From Agapanthus africanus (lineage: Eukaryota > Streptophyta > Magnoliopsida > Asparagales > Amaryllidaceae): a DNA stretch of 64,000 bases. The notes under the pieces are model-generated. The model did not search any database and was not told where the DNA came from. It saw only the letters and a program-made list of their open reading frames with translations. The DNA is taken from NCBI GenBank assembly GCA_030015575.1, contig JASDDO010000028.1, positions 26,081,154-26,145,153 of the forward strand. Reading direction: 5' to 3'. A program made the translations under genes and the position numbers. This document shows positions 47,697-58,901 of this stretch, piece by piece; position 1 is the first letter of the stretch, and each line of letters starts with the position of its first letter.

Positions 47697-50600
47697 TTCC
47701 TAGATTCAGGAGCTTCTCATTGCACTTCAGGCAGACATCACTTTAGCGAGTATGTTTAGGGCGACCTTGGACATGTGACGGTGGAAAACGGTCAATCGTG
47801 TAAGATCGTTGGTAAGGGGATGATCATCTTGCAACCGTCAGAAGGTGGTCAAATCAAATTGAAGAATGCTCGTCATATTCCAGATTTGAAGAAAAGCTTG
47901 ATTTCCACAAATCGGCTAGACAACGAAGGCTTTACTATAACGTTTGGGAATTCTCAATGAAAGATTTCCGAAGGGTCGTTGGTGGTCGCAAGGGACAAGC
48001 TGAGCGATTCGCTGTACTCATTCAATGGGAGTAGCGGAGGCTCAGTTGCATTGACGGCAAGTTCGGAGAAAGATTCGGAAACTTCGTTGTTGCATAAAAG
48101 ATTGGGGCACCTCAGCGAGAAGAACATGAAAATTCTTCAAGATAAGGGGTTCTTTCGGGGCTGAAAAAGGTGGAGTTGGGGTTTTGCGAGAGCTGCGTTT
48201 GTGGAAAGCAAAGCGCGCTCAGTTTTCAAATTGGAGGCGTGCCGAAAAAGACCAAGAAACTGGAGATGGTGCATACGGACGTATGGGGTCCGGCCTCAGT
48301 GGAGTCTTATGGAGGAAATCGGTACTTCGTGACGTTCATCGATGATACAAGTCGGAAGACATGGGTATACGCGATGAAGAAAAACTCCGATATGTTTGGC
48401 ATCTTCAAACACTGGATTGCACAGGTGGAGAACCAAACGGGGATGAAGGTTAAACGCCTAAAGTCCGATAATGGCGGGGAATACTGTACCCAAGAGTTCG
48501 AGGAGTTTTGCTCGTAAAAAGGTATTCGTTGGTTGAAGGCAGTACCGGGGACGCCACAGCAAAATGGTATCGCTGAAAGAATAAACAGAACAATCCTAGA
48601 GCGAGTGCGAAGCATGAACTTGGATACAAATGTGCCAAAATTCTTATGGGCAGCAGCGGTCGATGTTGCTGTGTATCTGATCAATAGAAGCCCGGCGAGT
48701 GCGCTTGATGGAGGCATTCCAGATGAAATTTGGTCGGGTAAACCGGTCAACTATTCGCACCTTAAAGTTTTTGGCTGTATTGCATATTCTTTGATTGATA
48801 AGGTAGAAAGGAGTAAGCTTGACTCCAAATCTAAGAAGTGTGCTTTCATCGGGTATGGTGGAGACGAGTTTGGATATCGGTTGTGGGATTACACAAGTAA
48901 GAAAGTAATACGAAACCGGAAGGAACGTTGTCTTTGATGAGCATCACTTATATAGAGAAGAAAAGCAAGCCAAAGATGGTTTTGTATCTGAGTTCGTGGA
49001 GTTAAACGGAACTCAAGAGAACAATCAGGTGTCCACAAGTGGGGATCAAAACATGGAGGAAGCTGCAATGCAGGATCAGGTTCAAGAATATGATGGCGAC
49101 CATGTTCAGCAACCAGATGTACCAGTTTTGAGGAGATCTACGAGAGAAAGGAGACTACTTGAAAGACTTGTAACCGATTTCATTTTGTACACGGATTCGA
49201 GAGAGCCTGAATCCCTTGAAGAGACGACGCAAGACGGTGCTAGTAAGCAGTGGGAGCGAGCTATGGACGAGGAGATGGATTTTTTTGAAGAAAAACCGCA
49301 TGTGGGACCTAGTGAAGCTACCCAAGAGTCGAAAAGTGTTGCTGAATAGATGAGTGTACAGGATAAAAGATGAGGACGATGGTGTGAAGCGATACAAGGC
49401 TCGCTTGGTAGCCAAGGGATATGCGCAAAAGCAAGAAATTGACTATCAAGGGATATTTTCCGCTGTGGTGAAAATAACATCAATTCGGGTGATCCTTAGT
49501 ATTGTGGCGGTGGAGGATCTGCGCTTGGAGCAGCTTGATATGAAGACTGCATTCCTTCATAGAGATTTGGTGGAGAAAATCTATATGATGCAACCACCGG
49601 GATATGAAGTGAAGGGAAAAGAAACTATGGTGTGTAGACCGCGAAAGAGCTTGTACGGCCTTAAGCAAGCTCCGAGGCAGTGGTATCTCAAATTCGATCA
49701 GTTCATGTTAGAGACGGGATTTGTGCGTGGTGAGTCAGATCACTGTGTCTATATTCAGACTTTTGAGGATGGAGACTATGTCATTCTATTACTCTATGTA
49801 GATGACATGTTGGTAGCGGATCCAAACTTCGAGAAAATTCAAAGTATGAAGAAGATGATGGCTGAAAAGTTTTCCATGAAAGATTTGGGAGCGGCAAAAA
49901 AATTTTGGGCATGAAGATCGTTCGAGATAGAAAGTTGGGGTTATCGCAAAGCAACTTTATCGAGAAGGTTTTGAAGCGGTTCAATATAAATAAATCAAAA
50001 CCGGTGAGTACACCTTTAGCAAAACATTTCAAACTCATGAAGGAGTTTTGCCCGACAACTCAAGAGCAGAAAGACGAGATGGCAAGAATGCCTTATACAT
50101 CTGCTGTGAGGAGTTTAATGTATGCAATGGTGAGTACGAGACCACATATTGCACATGCAGTGGGAGTTGTGAACTGGTATATGCAAAACCCGGGCAAGAA
50201 GTATTGGAAAGCGGTAAAGTGGATTTTGAGGTATCTTAGGGGTACGTCTAATCACTGCATATGTTTCGGCGGTGACTCTCTAAAGGTGCAAGGTTACGTC
50301 GATGCGGACTACTCGGATGATCGAGATAGTGGGAAGAGCACAACGGGATACGTATTTACAGTTGGGGGAACAACGGTGAGTTGAATATCTCAACTGCAAA
50401 AAGTGGTAGCATTGTCAACTACGGAGGCTGAGTACGTGGCGATCACGGAAGCCGGCAAAGAGATGATATGGTTACAAGGGTTACTCGAAGAGTTGAGCAA
50501 GAAGCAAGACTTCAATATCTTGTGGAGTGACAGCCAAAGTGCAATACATTTGGCTAAGAATACAGCATATCATTCTCGGACAAAGCATATCAAGGTGCGG

Positions 50601-50753
50601 TACCACTTCATACGCATGGCGTTAGAAGATGGTGAGTTGACACTGCAGAAGATCGCGAGAGAAAAGAATCCGGTGGATATGTTCACCAAAATTGTATGCA
50701 GAGATAAGCTGAATCTCTGTTGCGGGATGATGAATCTCTCCATGAAAATTTGA
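47697..50753 (+). pseudogene. Degenerate copia pol, element 3
   Basis: Protease FLDSGASHCTSGRHHF near 47697. Pre-integrase LLHKRLGHLSEKNMKIL and CESCVCGKQ. Integrase MVHTDVWGPASV, FIDDTSRKTWVY, KSDNGGEY, GTPQQNGIAERINRT. Reverse transcriptase KTAFLHRDLVEKIYM, SLYGLKQAPRQWY, LLYVDDMLVA. RNase [51 protein letters not shown]. Stops and frame changes occur at several points (for example 47943, 48163, 48515, 49347, 49912, 50382). Confidence 0.93.
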
Positions 50754-50870
50754 TGAGGAAAGAGCAGCAGCGGAATCGTATGAAGTTTACTAGTGTTGAG
50801 AATCAAGCGGAAAAATTACTCCAAGTGGGAGAATGTCGAGATTGAGATGAATTTGCATCAAGATGGAGTT

Positions 50871-51659
50871 TGTTGAAAATTGATGCAAATTAAAGTTTAG
50901 GGTTAGGTGCCACCTTTTGATATGCATGACATTGTTAGGTGGTGATAATGTTAGGTGATGACTTTGTTAGGTGTTATTTTGATATGCATGATATTGTTAG
51001 GTGGTGACAATGATAGGTGGTGACTTTGTTAGCTGCTACTTTGACATGCATGATATTGTTAGGTGGTGACAATGATAGGTGGTGACTTTGTTAACTGCTA
51101 CTTTTGACATGCATGACATTGTTAGGTGGTAACAATGATAGGTGGTGACTTTGTTAGGTGCTACTTTTGACATGCATGACATTGTTAGGTGGCGATAATA
51201 TTAGGTGGTGACTTTGTTAGGTGCTACTTTTGACATGCATGACATTGTTAGGTGGTGACAATATTAGGTGATGACTTTGTTAGATGGTGGCATTATCCTA
51301 GGTGCTATAAAAGCACATCTTATGAGTGAGACATTAAGCAATCTATCACAAGCATCATCATAATAGGCAAAGGCCAAGAGAGATTTGTATAGAGAGATTT
51401 AAGAGAAATCTCCTAGGGTTGTTCTTGTTTGCAAACTTGATTCAAGTATAGTAGACGTTTGCAGATTCCGCTCTGCCGGAGACTAGCCATACGGTTGGTG
51501 AAACTCGTTAACAAATCTATCTTGTTTGTGATTGATTACTTTCTTATTCCTGCATTTTAATTTATGTTGTCTTTCGTCGTTTAATTGCGTGATTGCATTT
51601 TTGTGTGATTTGGGTTTTGTCGCGAGCGCTGTTCCGTAGATCGACTCTCCCCCCCAACA
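50871..51659 (+). repeat. 3' LTR of copia element 3
   Basis: 789 bp when paired with the 5' LTR; the minisatellite has six units here against four in the 5' LTR, which explains the whole 127-bp length difference. The purine tract AAGTGGGAGAA lies at 50823-50833, 37 bases before this start and directly before another TGT (50834), so the original LTR start may have been 50834. Confidence 0.9.
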
Positions 51660-53657
51660 CAAGCTGCAGGATCAGCAGCGCCGCCACTTCCACCGTCAAT
51701 GAGAGCGCTACATGCGAAAAATACCAAATTGAAAAGATCATCCCAAATGGGTAATCTTTATAGACTCCTCAAGGGGAAGGTGGAGGGTTCAAGTTTGAAT
51801 GGCAAAGCATCTCATCAGAGAAAGAATAATGCTGGAGGCAAATCTGGCGGAAATGGTGGCCAAGGCATGGCCGATGCATTAGCAGAGATCACAAAGAGGT
51901 ATGTATGTATGCTAAAATGGAAGAATTTATCAGGAACAGGCTACCCTAAACTATCCTTCACTATAAGTGTTATTCACTAAACTACCTTAAAGTTTCATTT
52001 ATTGCAAGGAGGGTATTTTAGTGATAAGAATTCCCTTGAAACCAAAATATAAGGAGGAAAAATTAAGATAGGCTAGTGGAAAAAACTTAAAGTTGAGGGT
52101 AATTTGGTGTACTTTAGTCTCAAAAATATGTTAGTAAATTACTGATTCTGACTTTAATTGGTGTACATAATCAGATCATCCTATTTTATACAAATCGAAG
52201 AAGATGTTAAGAATCACGCCACTTCTATTTTAGAGATTAAATCTTCTATCGGATCGTTTCGCACAAAAGACATGGCTGAGCTTACAAAGTTTCATAAGCA
52301 TGTCGAGATGCATCTTGAGAAGCTAACGGATGAATCACAGGTGATACAATGTTGAATTGTTTTACTAATTCAAGTCATAGGTTAAATCTTTTCTCTTTAC
52401 CAATTCTTTGTGTATTTTTGGTTGAGTTCAGGTATTAGCTAGATTCGAAGAATTTCCTTCGAAAAAATTGGAGACTATAAGAATGGCGGTAGCCTTGTTC
52501 TCTAAGTTGGAAGCAATTGCCACAAATCTCAAGAGCTGGAAGGTTGTGAGCCCTGTAGCTCAGCAACTCGACAAGATTGAATCCTATTTCAATAAGGTAA
52601 TTTCATTTTTAGTTTAACCAAAAACCTACATCATTATGATGTTGTCAAAATTTAAAGCCTTGGAAAATGTTGTTAATAATATTATTTCTTTCGATGATTA
52701 AATTAATTTTCAAATGTTATTGTTTTGTTTTTAAATTATAAAATGATTTTATACATGACTTCAGAATAGAAATCAGTCATGTGCCGTGTGCCTTCTCTGA
52801 CCATAATTTTTATGTCTGCCCCCTGTTAATCTCATCATAGATCAAGGAAGATGCGGATGCAACTGACCGCACCAAAGACGAAGAATCTAAGCGATTCAAA
52901 AGCCACAACATCGAGCTTGATTTCAACGTGCTTGTGCGGATAAAGGAAGCAATGGTCGACGTATCATCTAACTGCAGAAATGGCACTCAAGGTAGATTTT
53001 GATCGTTCATATTTTACTGTGATTTAATATTCTTAGCGGCAGAGCTTATTCTCTCATTACAATCTAAATTGATGGGTTGTTTGGGTTTCTCTAGTGGAAA
53101 TGCAAGATTTGATCCATGAATCATTTGTTCAGAAAATTGAGACAAAGAACTATTATTTGGTTTATTTCATGCAATGTTTGTTTCACACGGTTAATCAAAA
53201 TCTGTAATTTGAATATAATAGTGACATTGTATTTCTAGTGATCATGATACTTAAGGATACTTTTAAGAAATAAAAATGCTTAATGTACTGACAGCTTAAC
53301 AGTTGCATATTTTACTCACTTCACACATTTCAGAATGGGTTAATCACTTAATCATATATTACACCCTTTTTTTCTTCTTTTTTCTCTTTTTCTTTTTCTA
53401 ACACCCTTCAACTTGCCTAATCGATCATTTTACATTTATAACCTTCAACTGGCTTATTACCACCTGACGCTCCTAGATTAGTCAGCAATCATGCCATGCT
53501 CGATATTCTAGTTGCATACTAATATGACGGATAAACTAGTTTAAGAGTTATAAATGCTGGATAAGGCATAGACAAAGGGTGTCATATGCAGTTTAACCTT
53601 TCAAAAAAGCACACAACTTTTCATGCCCATATACATTTACACGCTTGGCATAATTTA

Positions 53658-53965
53658 ATGGCTAACTGAACAAAAAACCCGATGTGGTTTACCTTAAATG
53701 GCTCTTATCCCCCCTCAAGCGACTTATTAGCGCAAACCCCCCCCCCCCCCCCCCCCCTGTTTATTTATCAAGACCCTAAACAACAGTAGAATTCAACTCT
53801 AAACAACACAAGCAAGAAGTAAAGTAAAATTTAACAATCATTTGAGTTTCTTAGAGATGAATTTGAGTGTCTTTAAGGGTTTTGGTCAATAAAGAGGGGA
53901 ATTTTCCGATCATAATGAGAGGGTACAAGTATTTAAACTGCATGGGGTTTTTGTGTATTTGGCCC
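53658..53965. mobile_element. MITE-like element in the last intron of the proline-rich gene
   Basis: The left end atggctaactgaacaaaaaa and the inverted right end gggccaaatacacaaaaacc resemble each other. Flanks TAATTTA and TAATTTT are a possible duplication. It contains a run of 21 C (53737-53757) and shares attcaactctaaacaac with 44462-44763. Confidence 0.55.
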
Positions 53966-54753
53966 TAATTTTTATCGACGCCATGGGTATCCGCTAATTC
54001 TGACCAACTATTCTCCCTGGTTGCAGGAAAGTAAAGAAGTAAAGGAAGTGGCAAAGGAGGCAAATTCGAAGTTGGCGAGCCACTCAAAATTGCTATGGAG
54101 GGCATTTCAGCTGGCATTCCGAGTATATAACTTTGCTGGAGGCCAAGACGAGCGAGCCGAGCGGTTGACAAGCGAATTAGCTCATGAAATAGAGACTCGT
54201 TCATAAATGTAATAATGTATATATTCTTCGACGATTTTTCCTGTGAACCATGTTCATAAACATATGGTATACCGTATTTATGCAGACAATTGTCTAACCA
54301 AAGAGCAATATCTGTTTTTGAATTGCAATTCTGCTTGTACTAGTGTTAATCATATACTGCTTTCTTTTTATCTATATAAATGGGTATAATAGACCAAATT
54401 TGATAACTGCGACAACTATATTGCAAATATTTGCTGTTGATTACATGAATCCTTCCGTTCCATTCAGTTATGTTAAACATCAAATCTTCTCAATTACACT
54501 AGCTCTCAGATTTCTTTTTATCTGTCTTCATCCATATTCAGCAATCTCTAACCCTAGACGCCACTATTCCATTCCTTTTACATAAGTAATGTACTATCAC
54601 AATGATTCTGGCTATGGTAATATCTGTCATGATTCCTAGTGAAATTTAGTTTTAAAGTATAACTTTTGTTACAGTACAATTAAAAGAAGATGGAACATAT
54701 AAGCATATTTTCCGTAATATACATGAATTTACATCCATCTCTTTTGCTATCAA

Positions 54754-55194
54754 TTACTCTAACAAATCGTCACCAAAGAGATAGATCAGCCTCTCCACTG
54801 CCCAGCTGGGCTCAGCGATGGCCGATCCCGTGCTCAATTGAGCCTGTGCTGGAGCCATAAGGGGTGCCCGGCAAAGCGGGCAGGTCATGTGCTCGTCATG
54901 GACCAACCATGTGTCCAAGCATCCTTTATGGAACACATGATTGCAATTCCTCAGCTCCCACACCCTGTCATCTCCCTTCACCTCATTCAGACAGACTGCA
55001 CAGACTGTCTCCTCCGTCGTCGCCGTGAGTTCTCTGTATGTGGACACATGGAGACTGTCTCTGACGGCTCTTCGTAAGTTATCGGATTGGTTAGTTTTTT
55101 GAGACTGACCGTTGGGCAAAATGGCGAGAAATTTCATAGCGAGGAGTAGCCATTTGATGAGGAAAGAGAGAAGCCTCATGCAGTAGTACTCCAT
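54754..55194 (-). CDS. Membrane-anchored RING-H2 E3 ubiquitin ligase
   Basis: An intact intronless 146-residue protein. Residues 6-27 (MRLLSFLIKWLLLAMKFLAI) are a hydrophobic anchor. The RING-H2 has C65, C68, C84, H86, H89, C92, C105 and C108 (CAVC, CNHVFHKGC, CPLC) with the usual W after the sixth ligand (CLDTW). The size and layout resemble small plant RING-H2 proteins such as the RHA2/XERICO/BRH1 group; I cannot place it more closely. The family transfers ubiquitin from E2 enzymes, often in hormone and stress responses. A TATA box lies about 125-130 bp upstream. It is convergent with the proline-rich gene, whose stop is 547 bp away. Confidence 0.93.
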   Translation of the reverse strand: MEYYCMRLLSFLIKWLLLAMKFLAILPNGQSQKTNQSDNLRRAVRDSLHVSTYRELTATTEETVCAVCLNEVKGDDRVWELRNCNHVFHKGCLDTWLVHDEHMTCPLCRAPLMAPAQAQLSTGSAIAEPSWAVERLIYLFGDDLLE

Positions 55195-55316
55195 GGATAT
55201 GCTATGATATCAGGCTCACAGCTGGTTATAAAACTGTAGGTGCCAGAGTGGCCTTGTTACATGAAAGATATATATTGAAATGGGAAAGGGGAAGAGTGAA
55301 GACGATTAAGGAGGGA

Positions 55317-55324
55317 ATTTATAG
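55317..55324 (-). promoter_or_regulatory. TATA box of the RING-H2 gene
   Basis: On the minus strand CTATAAAT lies about 125 bp before the ATG at 55194, a normal spacing for a plant core promoter with a short leader. Confidence 0.6.
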
Positions 55325-55674
55325 AGAGGGAAATGATTCGATGTAATTGGGTGGTTAGTTAGTGGAGGCAACTTTTGCTTTTGATGCAATCTTATATAAT
55401 CTTTGTAAAGGAACAGAAAAAGATTTGCCATGGTTGGTTCTTTGGGATTTCTTACGTGGCATTTGGAATAGATAATAACAATGTACCTAACGTTAGGTTC
55501 AAGGAACCTTTGTTGAAAGCGTAATCATTTTGATTCTAATCTAACAAAAGAGAGATAATATATGAAGGGCTTTGTCATGATTTGAGATTAAGCACACCAA
55601 AAGCAAATAGGAAGCTTGTCTTGAAGCGACACGGTGATGATCATCAAATTTGTGGGCTCTCATCTCAAGTGTTG

Positions 55675-55766
55675 AATTTTTTTGGAAATCTAAAACCCCC
55701 TGCCCTTTCTCGGATCGAACTTGTCAGCTCTCACGTTAGTGAGTAAATTGGTACAACCCCAGTTGG
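55675..55766 (-). mobile_element. Short tRNA-derived SINE with 15-bp duplication
   Basis: An exact 15-bp direct repeat TCATCTCAAGTGTTG flanks 92 bases (55660-55674 and 55767-55781). Read on the minus strand the insert carries an RNA polymerase III B-box-like GTTCGATCC and ends in an A-rich stretch (ccaaaaaaatt). Long flanking duplications plus an A-rich end fit LINE-mobilised SINEs. The A box is not clear, so it may be 5'-truncated. Confidence 0.68.
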
Positions 55767-55781
55767 TCATCTCAAGTGTTG

Positions 55782-57014
55782 TAGGTTGTTAAGCTTTATG
55801 TCACATGCTCTGCTTCAATCTTTGCTCTTATTTTGAGAGCTGATGGATTTGAGCATTGTCTCTCTGTCTCTTCCAAAAAGAAACAACCCAACCACCTTCT
55901 GACATTTTCCTTTCGTGAAAGAAAAAATAGCATGACATGACAATGGTGATGATTGCAGCAACAAGCATGATCATGATGATGGTAATTAATCTTTTTATAA
56001 ACACAGGAAGAAATTACTTGGTGCCATTTAACACATAGACACTTGCATATAAGAGAAAGAGATGGTATTTTCTTTTTAATGTCTTCAGAGTTCAGATAGC
56101 TTTGTAGGCCTTAAAATTTTTGCATAAAAATTCTTTTACCCAAACATGTGGATGGAGGAAAAATGAAAAAATCAAGATACGCACGGACCATTATAAACCG
56201 GTTTTTGTGTTAGACATGAACCAAATGTTAGGACTCAAGCTTCGTGAATATTTATATGCAGATCGCAAATAGGAAAATGCCAAGAAAATCAATCCGGAAA
56301 GATCGTTACAAAATGAGTTGCATGTGTTAGACAGAGCAAGCAACTATAAATACCCCAGCTTTACATGCAGAAATTGGATCCGAAGGGAAAAAGCGCCAAA
56401 AAAGCCATATCATATTTCTATATTTTTAGCAACATATGCATACTATTTATCAAGATATTTGTGCCATTAAGTACTAGAAGACACTTGAATCAGATATAGA
56501 TGATCATAGGAATTTTTTCCCTTTACTTTTATATTACTCCAAAGAAATTTGAAGGGAAAAAAAGGTCCTAATCAAGAAAAAGGAGGCAACCACTGTTGTG
56601 GTAAACTAATGAGGCCAGCATCCGACTTGGCATTGCATCACATCCAAGTCAGATCCCACCAACTTTGGCATTTATCTGATCTCAACAAATCTTCTGCTAT
56701 GACATACCATTCAGCCAAAAAAGAAAAAACTTCCATCTTTTTGAAGATGTGATATTAATCAATAAAATAGCCTATCAAAGATTCTCTTTGTTAAACAAAA
56801 TGGCAAAGTTGAATAACAGTCTTTGACTAATTTCCTAAACTTATAACATACTAAACTCTCAACCGAGGTGCATATATTCTAAAGGCAAAGCTTCTTGCAA
56901 GATGCTAGTGATGTTTCAAAATTTGCTTGGAAGCGCAGTATATAGCAGCAGCAGCATTCATCTCATTTTCATTTTCATTGATGTCGCGATCGATGCTGAG
57001 TGTGCAGGATCAGG
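55782..57014. other. Intergenic stretch and PTH2 3' flank
   Basis: AT-rich with no recognisable exon. The ORFs at 56549-56752 and 56902-57228 show no domain; the second overlaps the last PTH2 exon on the opposite strand. The right part probably includes the PTH2 3' untranslated region. Confidence 0.5.
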
Positions 57015-58901
57015 TTACAAGAGCTTCAAGCCGCCCGTGACATCGTCGACCATATCAGCAGGTCCTATTCAAACAAAATCAGAAACACACAAGAATTTCA
57101 TTTGGATAAGAACTCATAAATCAAACCCATGTGAAAAGAAAAGGGCACCCTTCACCTCCTTTTCAAGTACTTTTTCTGTATTTTTTTTCCTTTTTCTGAT
57201 ATGTAAATTAATCCATATCAGGAAGTAATTCTGTAATAAATTGGTTATAGAATAGCTTGATAATACAAGTCTCCATAATATGGGATAACGGGTTATAGAA
57301 TAGCAGACCCACAGCCAAAACAGAGGGGGCATGTGGCCTCTCTGAAATTTTGAACAAAAAGAAAAATCGGTAACGATTCTTGAAATATTTGAATATCTCC
57401 TGGGTCTACCTGTGTGTGTTGCTGCCTAAAAAAATGTTCTCATTGCGTTCTTGAATTACATTTATCATAAAGGCATCTCATTTGCCTTAATTTAATTTTT
57501 CATGCATCAAATATTGACGTGCAGAAACCTCAAAAAAGAGGGGGGAAACACACTTCGAGGTTGGAAAGTTGCAGGTCACATATCACCTTGCTAAATAAGG
57601 ACTAGAGATGGAAGAAAATAATAATTAAGTTACACACACCGAAGAAAAAAAACTCATGCAACCTCACATTAGCTTCTGAAGCACGATTAGGGTGACAAAT
57701 ATCATCGAAAAGTGCCCTATAAGAATAAGAGAAAAGAGTTCCTAAGCAACTTACTATACAACGTGACTACAGAGAGAGGAACCCAAATCCATAATTTCCT
57801 ACGCAACTCCCCCTAAGCAATTGCCTACACAACGGAGAGAAGGGGTGGGGACCATTCACGGGGTGGGTTTGGGTCGTTCATCAGAACCACAATATTATAC
57901 AAAAGTTTACATAACATACCTATAAACATATTTGTATAGAACACATGGATGACAATAAAAACAATTCTTTTGAATAAACTGAATTAATAGAAATTTCCTT
58001 GAAGCAGAAAAGAAATTAGAAAACAGCTTACCAAGTATAGCCATCACCGTCCTTGAATCTGTGGAAAAAAAGACAAATAATCACTGCATAAAATGGACTA
58101 GAAAAATGCAGTTTTGCAAGAACAAGGCTTAAAGCCATAAATCTATTATAGTATTCAAAGCACGACAGGCTCGCCAAAGAGCTTATATTGATAGAGCAGC
58201 AGACTAATGAAAGAGGTGAAAATAATTTAAAAGTAGAATTTGACTGAAGCTAGTTACTTGGAGCAATTTGTGTCCTCCCAGCATCAATTGTTACATGCAC
58301 TGGTAACATCAGTGATTTTGCTCTTTCCTGTCAACCACACAAGATCAAGAGTATGTATCATGAGATAGTAAACTCCCTTACAGCTTGAATTTTCCATAAA
58401 TTACAGAAAATATTTAATAATTAGAAAAACTTAAATTGCATCTGTAGGACCAAGTTTCGAGTAAAGCTGATTCAAAATAGATGCCAAATTACATATTAAG
58501 AGTCAATCACCTAATTCTTGGAAAGAAAATTTAAGGGGAAGAAACAGGAAGCAGCTACTTAGACATCGAGGCTTACAAATTGAAAGACGTAGCTGCAAAT
58601 TTCTTGAGAACAGGTTGGTGGACATTGAAAACAAAATTTATGTGCTGGATTTTTAAGAGTTAGGACATACTTGTAAAACAAGCATATCTTCCTCACTGTC
58701 GATTTTTAAAACCACCTTAACTTGTCCACACATCTCCCATCTGGAAATTTCAAGTAGATGTTAAATCAAATAGCTTTCACGGTTTAGAATCACATCGCTT
58801 AAAGGAGGAAAAATTCTGATATTATCGCATAACGTAATTACCTGCTTAATGCTTTCGGAGCTCTGTTGTGGAGCTTTTTATACAAACCCAGAGTTGCATG
58901 G
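57015..58901 (-). CDS. PTH2: Peptidyl-tRNA hydrolase 2, C-terminal part
   Basis: Exons on the minus strand: 58901-58842 (HATLGLYKKLHNRAPKALS), 58740-58671 (WEMCGQVKVVLKIDSEEDML), 58327-58258 (ERAKSLMLPVHVTIDAGRTQ), 58058-58032 (NSRTVMAIL), 57064-57015 (PADMVDDVTGGLKLL, stop TAA). All junctions are GT-AG and phases agree. These are the core of the PTH2 fold, including the conserved DAGRTQIAP loop. The enzyme cleaves peptidyl-tRNA to recycle tRNA. The exon with the catalytic-site start of the family (GKGKxAAQC) is missing: the acceptor before 58901 is intact, but I found no matching sequence in the next 5 kb. It lies beyond the window, is too diverged, or is lost. Confidence 0.92.

Larger units (their letters stand above)
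46014..51659 (+). mobile_element. Ty1-copia LTR retrotransposon 3 inside a coding exon
   Basis: LTRs at 46014-46675 and 50871-51659, both TG...CAACA, are flanked by exact CAAGC duplications (46009-46013 and 51660-51664). A primer site and full gag-pol order are present. Gag and integrase resemble the Tork/Tnt1 group. Its orientation matches the host gene. Stops and shifts in gag-pol show it cannot move by its own proteins. Removing the element plus one CAAGC leaves the host proline-rich frame open. Confidence 0.97.
44804..54206 (+). pseudogene. At4g04980-like proline-rich protein gene, exon broken by copia element 3
   Basis: Exons: 44804-44925; 45002-46013 continuing at 51665-51898; 52175-52340; 52432-52596; 52841-52990 or 52991; 54027-54206 (stop TAA). 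The large exon has ERVLESLDVMSSQAKAIF, then LRPPRLQGKLKDGKRLSFR, then repeated polyproline blocks separated by GS/RS. After the transposon come SSQMGNLYRLLKGKVEGS, a helical region (IEEDVKNHATSILEIKSSI, LARFEEFPSKKLETIR) and a C terminus WRAFQLAFRVYNFAGGQDER with ELAHEIET. This matches the plant hydroxyproline-rich family of At4g04980/At1g61080 as I recall it; molecular role unknown. The copia insertion interrupts the reading frame. Other possible lesions: a one-base shift near 44840 and a donor at 52991 that gives the wrong phase. Its N-terminal exons are probably those at 17836-19326. Confidence 0.8.

Noticed and set aside
54838-55077. Plus-strand ORF opposite the RING-H2 gene
   Set aside because: Antisense shadow; the RING motif and TATA box support only the minus-strand gene.
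56902-57228. 108-residue plus-strand ORF
   Set aside because: It overlaps the last PTH2 exon in antisense and shows no domain of its own.
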